The notes under the pieces are model-generated. The model had not been told where the DNA came from, ran no database searches, and saw nothing but the letters and a program-made list of their open reading frames with translations. Made by a program: the position numbers and the translations under genes. From assembly GCA_964638895.1 (NCBI GenBank), contig CAZWYY010000006.1:1-64000 (forward strand): a stretch of DNA of 64,000 nt, written 5' to 3'. Source of the stretch: JAFGGG01 sp964638895. Its GTDB lineage: Bacteria > Spirochaetota > Spirochaetia > SZUA-6 > RPPD01. Of the stretch, positions 41,244 through 49,679 are shown piece by piece. The stretch's first letter is position 1. Every line of letters starts with the position of its first letter.

Positions 41244-43028
41244 ATGAAAAAAAGCCAGTATGTACTCATCTGTTGTATCGCGCTTTTGCTTTTAGGACGA
41301 ACAGCGGCGGCGCAGGCGCCGGGCGGAGAGCCGCGCCTGCAGCCCCTGGCATACGTAAGCCGCCTATCCGCGCAAAGAGAACCCCTGGCGCTTGATGAGC
41401 TCATCAACGCCGCGCTCATCTTTTCCGGTGTAGAGGACACGGACCTGCCCCGCCTCACGAATATGTTTGCCGCAAAAATCAAAGAGGTCAGGGCCTATTT
41501 CAAGGGCAGGGGGGTGTCCCTTGTGCTGGGAGATGACCTGCTGCAGTACATGCACCATGAATACCTGCGCAGCTATAATGTCAGGCAGACACAGGTGGAC
41601 ACGCTTTTGGAAAAAGGAGATTTCAACTGTGTTTCGTCCTCGGTATTCTTTCTTATTCTCGGCCGCAGCCTGGGGTTCACGATCTATGGGGTAAAAACAG
41701 CGGATCACGCCTTTTGCTCCCTGCAGATAGGGGATAGTTTTTACGATGTGGAAACCACCAGCGTTTACGGGTTCAACCCGGGTGAAAAAAAAGAGTTTAC
41801 CGATGATTTCGGTAAAATTACGGGATACGCGTATGTGCCTCCCGGCAATTACAGCCGGCGGGAAACGATCGGGGAAAAGGAGCTTTTGGCTTTGATCCTG
41901 CACAACAGGGTCGTGCTCCTGTTGGAACGAAAGCAGTATGCTCCTGCCATCGGCCTGTCCGTGGACGCCTACGCCCTCTTGGGTGATGAGTTCGCTAAAG
42001 ACCTGCTCCTGCAGGTATTCTCCCAGTACGCGGCATGGGCCGGCACTGCGCGCCGGTTTGAAGCGGTTGCCCATACATTGGAAAAAGCGGCTCACTTATA
42101 TCCCCGCCTGCCAAGATTAAGGGAGTTGCTGGGCCAGGTGGTCATTCAATGGATACTTGACGATATTGAACAGGCAAGGTTCGCCGAGGCCAGGCAGCGT
42201 ATTTCCGATAAGCATGAGGCAGGTATTATCGGGAGTAAGGACTACAGGGAACTTATGATCTATGCTTATCAGAAACAGGCCGAATACGCAGCCAAACACC
42301 AGGGAAACAAGCCGGCCCTGGAGGTGATTGAGGAGGGGTTGGGCCTTTTTTCTGCCGATACCGGACTGTTAAAATCAAAAAAGCTCTATACCTACAATTA
42401 CATTATCGAACTTGTAAATACGGGCGGCGCGGAACAGGCTCTCACCCTGCTTGCCCAAGATGGGATAAAATCGCTGATTACGGGCGGGACGTACGACGAA
42501 CTTCTCACCTATGCCTATCAAAAACAGGCCCAGAGCGTGTATGAAAGCCGGGGCACCGAGGCCGCGCTTGAGTTTATCCGGCAGGGTATGGCCGGGCTTG
42601 AGGATAAAAATCCCCTGCGGCTGGTGGGAGAGATGTATGTGTTCAACCACATCAGGGACCTGATTAAAAAACGGGAGTTTCCTGCCGCGGATGCGATCCT
42701 GCGCGGTGATGACGCCTCCTTATTTCTCACCGCCAAATCACTAGATGAACTACGATTGTACTATTATACGGCCAAGGCCGAGTGGCTTTCAGAGACAAGA
42801 GGGTATCTCGCGGCCGCCGGCTGCATAGAGGAGGGCTTTGCCAGTATGGGAAAGCAGGCCGCTCTGGTGAACAATTACCAGGTCTACATCCACAATGCCA
42901 CGGCCCAGTTGTCCGCGGCGGGTGAGTACCGAAAGGCCCTGGATGTGCTTGAACGGGCGCTTCAGGTACTGCCCGGCAACAGTGTATTTAAAAAAGACAA
43001 AGCCGTTATCGAACGAAATATCAACTAA
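41244..43028 (+). CDS. Exported transglutaminase-like/TPR protein
   Basis: 594 residues with a signal peptide ending at AAAQA. Residues ~40-215 have the papain-fold transglutaminase core: Cys in KGDFNCVSSSVFFLILGRSLG, His in VKTADHAFCSL and Asp in DSFYDVETTS. The remainder is a string of degenerate TPR-like repeats, each with the pattern YAYQKQAE...ALEFIRQGMAGL...NHIRDLIKKREF. Similar domains occur in peptidoglycan- or protein-linked hydrolases. It lies 65 bp upstream of the flagellar operon but its link to flagella is not shown. Confidence 0.78.
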   Translation: MKKSQYVLICCIALLLLGRTAAAQAPGGEPRLQPLAYVSRLSAQREPLALDELINAALIFSGVEDTDLPRLTNMFAAKIKEVRAYFKGRGVSLVLGDDLLQYMHHEYLRSYNVRQTQVDTLLEKGDFNCVSSSVFFLILGRSLGFTIYGVKTADHAFCSLQIGDSFYDVETTSVYGFNPGEKKEFTDDFGKITGYAYVPPGNYSRRETIGEKELLALILHNRVVLLLERKQYAPAIGLSVDAYALLGDEFAKDLLLQVFSQYAAWAGTARRFEAVAHTLEKAAHLYPRLPRLRELLGQVVIQWILDDIEQARFAEARQRISDKHEAGIIGSKDYRELMIYAYQKQAEYAAKHQGNKPALEVIEEGLGLFSADTGLLKSKKLYTYNYIIELVNTGGAEQALTLLAQDGIKSLITGGTYDELLTYAYQKQAQSVYESRGTEAALEFIRQGMAGLEDKNPLRLVGEMYVFNHIRDLIKKREFPAADAILRGDDASLFLTAKSLDELRLYYYTAKAEWLSETRGYLAAAGCIEEGFASMGKQAALVNNYQVYIHNATAQLSAAGEYRKALDVLERALQVLPGNSVFKKDKAVIERNIN

Positions 43029-43092
43029 ATTTAAAATTGCTTATAATGCCCTTTGTGTGAGCCTCCGAGAATGTAGATAAGGAGCGTTTTAT

Positions 43093-43584
43093 ATGAAGGA
43101 ACTGAAGTTGTTTGCCAGGGACATGCAAAAAGAGGCGGCCCTGCTTAAAGAGTTCGCCCGGCTGGAAGATGAGATGCAGGAATGCGCGGGTGAAAAAAGG
43201 TGGGAGGACATTGATGGGGTAATCGGCCGGCTGCGGGAAAGATCGCAAACCCTGACCTCCGTTGAGGAAAACCGCTGTTCTTCGTTTGATGCCGTAAAAA
43301 TCAAGCTGGGTGTAGCCCGGGATGCGGGTTTTTTATCGCTTTTACCCCTGGTGCCGGAACAGGCGCGTGATGAGTTGCTTTGCGCATACAGAGAACTCAA
43401 GGTGGCCGTATATTCCGTCAAGGGAGCTACTACCCGTCTGACCTATTTTTTTAAATCAGTGGAGGAGTCTTTCAGGAAGGTGCTGGGTGAGTTGTTCCCC
43501 CATCGCAAAGGAAGGCTTTACGCCAAGGACGGTAAACCCACCAAGATACCGGTCGACGCTCTATTGTTAAATAAGCACCTATAG
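43093..43584 (+). CDS. flgN: FlgN-like flagellar export chaperone
   Basis: 163 residues, helical, with a long N-terminal coiled region (ARDMQKEAALLKEFARLEDEMQ) and a mid segment REL-K-VAVYSVKGATTRLTYFFKSVEESFR, as in FlgN proteins. FlgN escorts the hook-filament junction proteins FlgK and FlgL to the flagellar export gate. FlgN is poorly conserved, so the call relies strongly on position: it precedes flgK by ten bases. The start follows AAGGAGCG. Confidence 0.78.
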   Translation: MKELKLFARDMQKEAALLKEFARLEDEMQECAGEKRWEDIDGVIGRLRERSQTLTSVEENRCSSFDAVKIKLGVARDAGFLSLLPLVPEQARDELLCAYRELKVAVYSVKGATTRLTYFFKSVEESFRKVLGELFPHRKGRLYAKDGKPTKIPVDALLLNKHL

Positions 43585-43594
43585 GAGAAATATC

Positions 43595-45475
43595 ATGTTG
43601 TCCACATTTTCCGGAATTGAAATCGGTAAACGGGGGGTGATCGCCCATACGCAAGGCTTGATTACGGTGGGTCATAATTTAAACAACGCGGGTGTTGAGG
43701 GATACTCAAGACAGCGTATCGAGTTTAAGGCCAGTGACCCCATTTACCTGCCCGGCCTCAACCGTGAAGAGACCCCCGGTCATATCGGACAGGGCATGGA
43801 GGTGGAAAGGATAGAGCGCATCCGGGATATGCTTCTGGAAGGCGAGATCGTCAAGGAAAGCGGCAACCAGGGGTATTGGGAATCCATGGACAAATATATG
43901 CTTATGCTGGAGCAGGTGTATAACGAGCCCACCGAGCATTCGATCAGGTCCCTGATGGATAAGTTCTGGGAGTCATGGCAGGAGCTTTCAGTTAACCCGT
44001 CTCAGATGAGCGCCAGGCAGGCGGTGCTTGAGCGCAGCCAGACCCTTCTCGACGGCATCCACCACGCGTACGCCAAGTTCAGGGGGGTCCGCGACATGCT
44101 TGAGGGCGATGTTGTGGGAACGGTAGACCAGGTAAACACCCTGGTACGTGAGATTGCCGCCCTGAATGAGCAGATTCAGAAGGCACGCGCCCTGGGGGAC
44201 AACCCCAATGACCTGATGGACAAGAGGGACATGCACATTGAGGAGCTGTCCAAACTTATCGATATTAATGTAAACTACAACCAGGACCCGGATGAGTTGA
44301 TCATCTATACCAACTCGCGGCACCTGGTGCAGGGAAAGCAGTTTCTGCAGTTCGATACCGTGAAAACCGAGGCCAACGAGGGGTACTCAACGGTTGTCTG
44401 GAAGGACACCGGGGAGGCGGAACAGTTCCGCGGCGGCAAGCTGGCCGGTCTTTTACATCTGCGTGATGTCGAGACCAGGGGAGAGATCCAGAAACTGGAC
44501 CTCATGACTATGAACTTCATCGACGCGGTGAACGCGGTTCACCGCGGGGGCTATGGACTGAACGAGAAAACCGGGATTGAGTTTTTTAAGGAGTATCCGT
44601 ACGTGCTGAATGCCAATGGAAACTATGACCGCTCGGGCGACGGTGTTTTTGATTCATCCTATGTATTCAGGATGGCGGGTAAGAATGTGCTTGATCCGCA
44701 GGCCCTGATCGGTATCCGCGGCGCGCTCACCCTGTCCGGTCCGGCGGGTCCGGTTACCGTGGAATATTATCCCACGGACACGGTAAAGGAAGTAATCGCG
44801 CGCATCAACCTGAGCGGCGCAGAGGTGTCGGCCCGCCTGGATGAGGAAGGCAGGCTTTCCCTCAAGGGCATGCCCGCCGCCGATACAAACAACCCCGATT
44901 TCGTCATCCGCCGTGTTGAAGATTCCGGTGAGTTTCTGGCGGGGTATGTAGGCCTGCTCAGGGCGCCCGGCGCGGCCGGGGCGTACGACTGGGCCCGGGC
45001 GGATGCAGTGCTGGCCCTGCGTGATGACGGGGCCGCCTTTGCCGTGGCTCCGCTGGCTCATCCTTCGGCCTGGATAGAGGTAAACAAGGACCTGGTAAAT
45101 GAGCCCGCGTCCATCGCGGCTGCGGCCGGCGTAAACGGCAGATCGGAAGGCCCCGAGGACGGCTCGACGGCGCTTACCATTTCCGGTTTGCGTTACAAGC
45201 AGGTGATGATCGGGGACACCATGACCTTCGACGGCTATTTCTCCGAGCTTGTGGCCTCCGTGGGCTTGCGCGGGGAAGAAGCGGCCAAGGTACTATCCAC
45301 TGAGAACCTGATTATGAAAAACCATAAGGACCTGCGGGAATCCATTTCAGGCGTGAACCTGGACGAGGAGCTGACCACCATGCTGAAGTTTCAGCATGGA
45401 TACGCGGCCGCGGCCAGGTTTATCACCGAATTTGATCGAATGCTTGACGTTATCATTAATAGAATGGGGGTCTAA
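43595..45475 (+). CDS. flgK: Flagellar hook-associated protein 1 FlgK
   Basis: 626 residues. The N-terminal signature TFSGIEIGKRGVIAHTQGL...NNAGVEGYSRQ is diagnostic, as are LRSLMDKFWESWQELSVNPSQ and the C-terminal LDEELTTMLKFQHGYAAAARFITEFDRMLDVIINRMGV, which form the D0 coiled coil. It makes the first hook-filament junction ring. AGGAGA precedes the ATG. The central variable domain (~330-530) is typical of longer spirochaetal-type FlgK proteins. Confidence 0.96.
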   Translation: MLSTFSGIEIGKRGVIAHTQGLITVGHNLNNAGVEGYSRQRIEFKASDPIYLPGLNREETPGHIGQGMEVERIERIRDMLLEGEIVKESGNQGYWESMDKYMLMLEQVYNEPTEHSIRSLMDKFWESWQELSVNPSQMSARQAVLERSQTLLDGIHHAYAKFRGVRDMLEGDVVGTVDQVNTLVREIAALNEQIQKARALGDNPNDLMDKRDMHIEELSKLIDINVNYNQDPDELIIYTNSRHLVQGKQFLQFDTVKTEANEGYSTVVWKDTGEAEQFRGGKLAGLLHLRDVETRGEIQKLDLMTMNFIDAVNAVHRGGYGLNEKTGIEFFKEYPYVLNANGNYDRSGDGVFDSSYVFRMAGKNVLDPQALIGIRGALTLSGPAGPVTVEYYPTDTVKEVIARINLSGAEVSARLDEEGRLSLKGMPAADTNNPDFVIRRVEDSGEFLAGYVGLLRAPGAAGAYDWARADAVLALRDDGAAFAVAPLAHPSAWIEVNKDLVNEPASIAAAAGVNGRSEGPEDGSTALTISGLRYKQVMIGDTMTFDGYFSELVASVGLRGEEAAKVLSTENLIMKNHKDLRESISGVNLDEELTTMLKFQHGYAAAARFITEFDRMLDVIINRMGV

Positions 45476-45481
45476 CAGCGT

Positions 45482-46726
45482 ATGAACAGGGTAAGCAGTA
45501 ATATGGGCAGTCTGGACGCACAGTACCATATGATGCTGCGCGAATGGCAGATGAACCAGATGCAGAATAAAATGGGAGCGCAGACCAGAATAAAGGACCT
45601 GCGTGACGATCCCTTGGCCGCCGCGCGCTCTACACGTTTGCAGTCGCAGCTGTTCCGTATGGACAGGTATAAAAAGAACATCGAATTGGCCCAGGGCAAT
45701 CTGTCTTACACCGAGTCACGCCTGACCAATTTCCTTGAAATGCTGCAGCGCATCCGGGAGCTTTCGGTTGAGGGGGCGAACGGGGTGTATTCCAAGGACC
45801 AGCTTAAGGACATGGGGGTGGAGGTAAACCAGCTTCTGGAACAGCTCGTTTCCCTGGCCAATTCGCGCAATGGCACGGGGAACACTATCTTTTCCGGCTT
45901 TGAATCAAACCTGGAACCCTTCCTGGTCATGCGCGGTAGGGTGGAAGACAGCGCGGGCGACCTGATAACCGCCCTGCATTACCGGGGGGATATCGGCAAG
46001 AACTTGGCCGAGGTCTCGGAAGACACCTACGTCCAGATGAACATGCCCGGAAACCAGGTATTCTGGGCGGAAAACTCACATGTCTACGCCAACAACGACG
46101 CCACCGCCTACCAGGTACAGCAAGATTCCACGGTGCGTATAGACGGTGTGGACATCAGGCTGGCGGCCGGAGATAATATCTCGGCCATTATTCACAAGAT
46201 AAACGACGCGCCGGTTGCAGTGCGCGCGCGGCTTGATCCGGTCAAGGATTCGCTGGTACTTGAGACAACAACACCGCACCAGCTCTGGCTGGAGGACGTG
46301 GGATTAGGTACGGTGCTGCAGGATCTGGGTATTATCCAGACGGGCAAACCCTCCCCGCCGCACAACATCGCCGAATCGGCCAATGTGTTTGGTGGATCCA
46401 TCTTCGATATGGTGATGGCCGTACGGGACAGCCTGTACAAAGGCGACGCCAAGGGGGTCAACAATGGTTTGGAGGGGCTGGATCTTTCGATCGAGAGTCT
46501 CACTTCCACCCTGGCCCAGATAGGCTCGGTTGATTCGCGCCTCAAGGTAACCGCGCAAAGACTTGATTATGAAACCCCCGAAGTTGTAAAATTAAATTCA
46601 GAGGACGTTGATCTGGATATAACCAAGGCCATTACAGAGTTGAAAATGCTGGAATACACGCATCAGGCCGCCCTGGCCACATCCGCGCGGATCTTACGGC
46701 CCACGCTATTAGACTTTTTGAGGTAG
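45482..46726 (+). CDS. flgL: Flagellar hook-associated protein 3 FlgL
   Basis: 414 residues with a flagellin-like N-terminus (MNRVSSNMGS...LRDDPLAAARSTRLQSQLFR, NLSYTESRLTNFLEMLQRIRELSVEGANG) and the flagellin-like C-terminal helix EDVDLDITKAITELKMLEYTHQAALATSARI. FlgL connects FlgK to the filament. It follows flgK by six bases and precedes fliW by five. Confidence 0.95.
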   Translation: MNRVSSNMGSLDAQYHMMLREWQMNQMQNKMGAQTRIKDLRDDPLAAARSTRLQSQLFRMDRYKKNIELAQGNLSYTESRLTNFLEMLQRIRELSVEGANGVYSKDQLKDMGVEVNQLLEQLVSLANSRNGTGNTIFSGFESNLEPFLVMRGRVEDSAGDLITALHYRGDIGKNLAEVSEDTYVQMNMPGNQVFWAENSHVYANNDATAYQVQQDSTVRIDGVDIRLAAGDNISAIIHKINDAPVAVRARLDPVKDSLVLETTTPHQLWLEDVGLGTVLQDLGIIQTGKPSPPHNIAESANVFGGSIFDMVMAVRDSLYKGDAKGVNNGLEGLDLSIESLTSTLAQIGSVDSRLKVTAQRLDYETPEVVKLNSEDVDLDITKAITELKMLEYTHQAALATSARILRPTLLDFLR

Positions 46727-46731
46727 GCAAG

Positions 46732-47181
46732 ATGAGAGTTAATACCAAGGCTTACGGCCCCCTTGAAGTGGATGAAAGGCAGAAAATTTATTTTCCCTTC
46801 GGCATCCTGGGGTTTGAAAATTTAAAATATTACGTCCTGCTGGACGCCAAGCAGCAGCCCTTTTACTGGCTGCAATCCATGGACGTGGTTGAGATTGCCT
46901 TTGTGCTGATAGACCCCGCGGTTTTCAGGCCGGACTACACCCTGGGGATAAGTAAGGAAGAACTTGAGGAGATAGGGATTAAAAGCAAGGACGAGATTTT
47001 ATGCTTTGCCATTGTGACCATTCCCGACAACCTATCGTCCATGACCGCCAACCTCCAGGGGCCCATCATCATCAACCGGACCACACGCGTGGGCAGGCAG
47101 TCCATCAACACGGACTCACGGTGGAAGGTTCGCCATGCCATTATGGAAGAGCTTGCGGCGTTGAGGCAGGAAACATGTTAG
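46732..47181 (+). CDS. fliW: Flagellar assembly factor FliW
   Basis: 149 residues. Family motifs are IYFPFGILGFENLKYYVLLD, FYWLQSMDVVEIAFVLIDP and the C-terminal LQGPIIINRTTRVGRQ. FliW binds flagellin and antagonises CsrA, so that flagellin mRNA is translated only when flagellin has been exported. It overlaps csrA by seven bases, as in many spirochaetes and Gram-positive bacteria. Confidence 0.95.
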   Translation: MRVNTKAYGPLEVDERQKIYFPFGILGFENLKYYVLLDAKQQPFYWLQSMDVVEIAFVLIDPAVFRPDYTLGISKEELEEIGIKSKDEILCFAIVTIPDNLSSMTANLQGPIIINRTTRVGRQSINTDSRWKVRHAIMEELAALRQETC

Positions 47182-47432
47182 TACTGGCCAGAAAAGTCGA
47201 TGAAAGTATAATGATCGGGGACCAGATTGAGGTTTCCATTGTGGATATTAAGGGCGATCAGGTAAAAATAGGGATCGCCGCCCCTAAAAACGTGAAGGTA
47301 TACCGCAAAGAGGTGTACCTGGCCATTCAGAAAGAGAACATAGAAGCCGTGAAGGCCAAACCTGATATTATCCCGGCCATCAGCACCCTCTTCAAAGAAT
47401 CCGCCAAGAAGGCGGATGATAATAAAGATTGA
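47175..47432 (+). CDS. csrA: Carbon storage regulator/translational repressor CsrA
   Basis: 85 residues beginning MLVLARKVDESIMIGDQIEV, the canonical CsrA start, with VKIGIAAPKNVKVYRKEVY following. It is an RNA-binding dimer that blocks ribosome access at GGA motifs. The ~25-residue C-terminal extension beyond the usual core (PDIIPAISTLFKESAKKADD) suits the FliW-interacting form. It is translationally coupled to fliW. Confidence 0.96.
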   Translation: MLVLARKVDESIMIGDQIEVSIVDIKGDQVKIGIAAPKNVKVYRKEVYLAIQKENIEAVKAKPDIIPAISTLFKESAKKADDNKD

Positions 47433-47487
47433 TATGTTAAAATCCGCCGTCGCGGGAAAGGTATTATAAAAATTTACTATCTGAATA

Positions 47488-48318
47488 ATGGTTTTCAAAA
47501 AGTGTAAAATATTTACCTTATTTTTATTTCTGCAGTTTTTTTTATTTTATTGCAGTAACTATCCATACATAGAATCCGTTACAATAAAAGAAGGTGACTG
47601 CAGTTCGATAATAAGTCCATCTTCTCCGCCTTATATCTATTTAGATGAAGAATATGCTATTAATATAAATCTTATTTTCCCCGAGGAATCCAGCGATTAC
47701 TTCTTTGAGCTTGCATCAGGGGTAATTGATGAATATGGTTCTATGTATGCCTTAGGACATATTATTACTGTTTCTGATATTGTAGACGGCAGTTATGAAC
47801 ATTGTTACTCCCACACTGCAGGATGGCCAGGGATTTTTAGCTGTGTCACGAGAATTTATCATCAGGAGGATTGGCATTGTGTTGATGAGAATATTCTCGA
47901 ATACTATGTCATTCCGCGTAATGATGCATGTGCAGTTTTTTTTGTGGGAGATAATGAGACCAGATCCTATTTGAAAGGAAGAGTAAAAAAACTCAGTTTA
48001 ACTACTCAGCACTTACTGTATTTTACAATAGGTGTCTATATAGTTAACGGAACAGAAAATGTTGTATCGAGTGGTACAAATGTACATGGAGATTTTTTTA
48101 TTAATGGGACAAATTATCCTTTTACAAAACAACTCGATAATATTATAGAGGCGCAGCCTTATACTGTTAGTGAACCTCAGTTCATTATGCTGATTTTTGA
48201 TGTAAATTCAGACACAGGAAGAGCCTTACTGGAGTATCCTTCCGGAAGGACACTTACCAGACTGGCTTTAGTTAATTCTCCTGATGATTATAGAACCATT
48301 GACTGGTACTATTATTAA
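47488..48318 (+). CDS. AT-rich orphan exported protein, possible lipoprotein
   Basis: 276 residues with a hydrophobic N-terminus (IFTLFLFLQFFLFYC), where Cys22 could be lipidated although the lipobox is atypical. The mature part is beta-rich, with four further Cys residues in the first half (YEHCYSHTAG, FSCVTRIYHQEDWHCVDE), and no recognised domain. The gene is markedly AT-richer than csrA before it and tsaB after it, and it lies alone between housekeeping operons. That suggests horizontal acquisition. The function is unknown. Confidence 0.65.
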   Translation: MVFKKCKIFTLFLFLQFFLFYCSNYPYIESVTIKEGDCSSIISPSSPPYIYLDEEYAININLIFPEESSDYFFELASGVIDEYGSMYALGHIITVSDIVDGSYEHCYSHTAGWPGIFSCVTRIYHQEDWHCVDENILEYYVIPRNDACAVFFVGDNETRSYLKGRVKKLSLTTQHLLYFTIGVYIVNGTENVVSSGTNVHGDFFINGTNYPFTKQLDNIIEAQPYTVSEPQFIMLIFDVNSDTGRALLEYPSGRTLTRLALVNSPDDYRTIDWYYY

Positions 48319-48379
48319 TTAATTCCCATTTAAAAAGATTTCATAGAATTTATAAAGATTATAACAACGATGTTTTTTA

Positions 48380-48419
48380 AATCTGTGTAATCTTTGATAA
48401 TCGGCGAAATCCATGTTCC
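48380..48419. repeat. Possible remnant of an intergenic dispersed repeat
   Basis: The stretch contains the near-repeated phrases AATCTGTGTAATCTTTG and ATAATCGGCGAAATCCATG. Sequences of the form ATCxGYGWAATC recur in intergenic regions of many environmental bacteria. Only one short copy is seen here. Confidence 0.25.
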
Positions 48420-48471
48420 GGTGTTTTTTTGCAGCGCCGGCCGCACTCACCGTACACTCGCAAAAACCAGC

Positions 48472-49155
48472 CTACTTCCCCTCATCCTCACCGGCGGCCA
48501 GCTCTGCCTCGCTTTTCCGGATGTAAAGCGGGCCTATGGTGGGTGGAGCGGCCCCCTTCTCCTTGAACCGGAGTTTTCCCAGTTCAAGCAGGGATTCGGG
48601 TTCCGCGGGTGTCTCAATGAGATTGGGTACGGTTTTAAGGGAAAAACCCTCCAGGCGGATCTTTTCCAGCGCCGCGCCCGCGTGCGGCCCGGTCAGCAGG
48701 ACCCCGGACAGGTCATTGATAAGCGACGCCAGCTCCCCGGGGCTGGCGTCCAAAAAATCTCCCCGACGTTCCCCGCCCGTGTAGACGGCACAGTAAAAAC
48801 GGTGTTTCCTGGCGTCTATGACCGGCAGCACCGGCCCGTTAAACTTACGAAACCGGTAGGCAATGGCATCCGGGCCCGGTACGCCTACCAGCGCGCACCC
48901 GCTGCCCGTGCGGATGCCCTTGGCCGTTGCCAGCCCGATGCGCAGGCCCGTAAATGAGCCGGGGCCCAGGCAGCAGACCACCAGGTCCAGATCGGAGGGT
49001 TCGATGTCCAGTTGCTTGAAAAGGAATTCCATACAGGGTACCAGGTTCTCGCCGTGGCCCAGCCCCATCCGAGCGACAAGTGTTATCCTGCGGCCGCCGG
49101 CCTCAAACGCAATACCAAGGTTTTCCGTGGCCGTATCTATCGCCAGCACGTTCAT
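48472..49155 (-). CDS. tsaB: tRNA threonylcarbamoyladenosine biosynthesis protein TsaB
   Basis: 227 residues of the ASKHA fold: VLAIDTATENLGIAF at the start, GHGENLVPCMEFLF, and the hallmark CLGPGSFTGLRIGLATAKG. TsaB is the non-catalytic partner that binds TsaD and TsaE in making t6A37 on ANN-decoding tRNAs. It overlaps tsaE by 4 nt (ATGA). The C-terminal third is Ala/Glu-rich and variable, as usual. Confidence 0.95.
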   Translation of the reverse strand: MNVLAIDTATENLGIAFEAGGRRITLVARMGLGHGENLVPCMEFLFKQLDIEPSDLDLVVCCLGPGSFTGLRIGLATAKGIRTGSGCALVGVPGPDAIAYRFRKFNGPVLPVIDARKHRFYCAVYTGGERRGDFLDASPGELASLINDLSGVLLTGPHAGAALEKIRLEGFSLKTVPNLIETPAEPESLLELGKLRFKEKGAAPPTIGPLYIRKSEAELAAGEDEGK

Positions 49156-49571
49156 TTTCCGTTCCCCTTAATGTGTATTTCCCGGGTGCCGTCTTCGCGC
49201 AGTGAAATTTCAACGTAAACGGTATGGCCGGGGAGCATGGCGTCGGCTTTCTCCGGCCATTCGATGACCGTGATCCCATTCCCGTACATCAACTCTTCCA
49301 AACCCAGGTCGGAGGTCTCGCTTTCACGTTCCAAGCGGTAGAGGTCCACGTGATTCAGTGGGGGTGTGCTTTCGTATACGGAGATGATGGTAAAGGTGGG
49401 GCTGGTAATCTCCTCCTCAACTCCCAATCCAAGGGCTATCCCCTTTACCAGGGTTGTTTTTCCGGCGCCGAGCACCCCCCGCACGGCGACAACAGCGCCC
49501 GGGGCAAGTTGCGCCGCCAGGCGCCTCCCTATAGCAAGCGTATCCTGTATTGATCTGCTTATCTCAGTCAT
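49152..49571 (-). CDS. tsaE: tRNA threonylcarbamoyladenosine ATPase TsaE
   Basis: 139 residues with the P-loop GVLGAGKTTLVKG, then EEEITSPTFTIISVYES, HVDLYRLE, and the later VIEWPEKADAMLP. TsaE is the ATPase that resets the TsaBD complex. It is the upstream member of the tsaE-tsaB pair and divergent from the EAL-TPR gene. Confidence 0.95.
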   Translation of the reverse strand: MTEISRSIQDTLAIGRRLAAQLAPGAVVAVRGVLGAGKTTLVKGIALGLGVEEEITSPTFTIISVYESTPPLNHVDLYRLERESETSDLGLEELMYGNGITVIEWPEKADAMLPGHTVYVEISLREDGTREIHIKGNGK

Positions 49572-49679
49572 AAAGGTATCAAAAGACTCTATTAAAAATC
49601 GGGAGATAGGTCAATGTAGTGACATTAAATAAAATTATCAGTTGCCTTGACAACAAAGGAAGGAAGAACTTACAGTATA

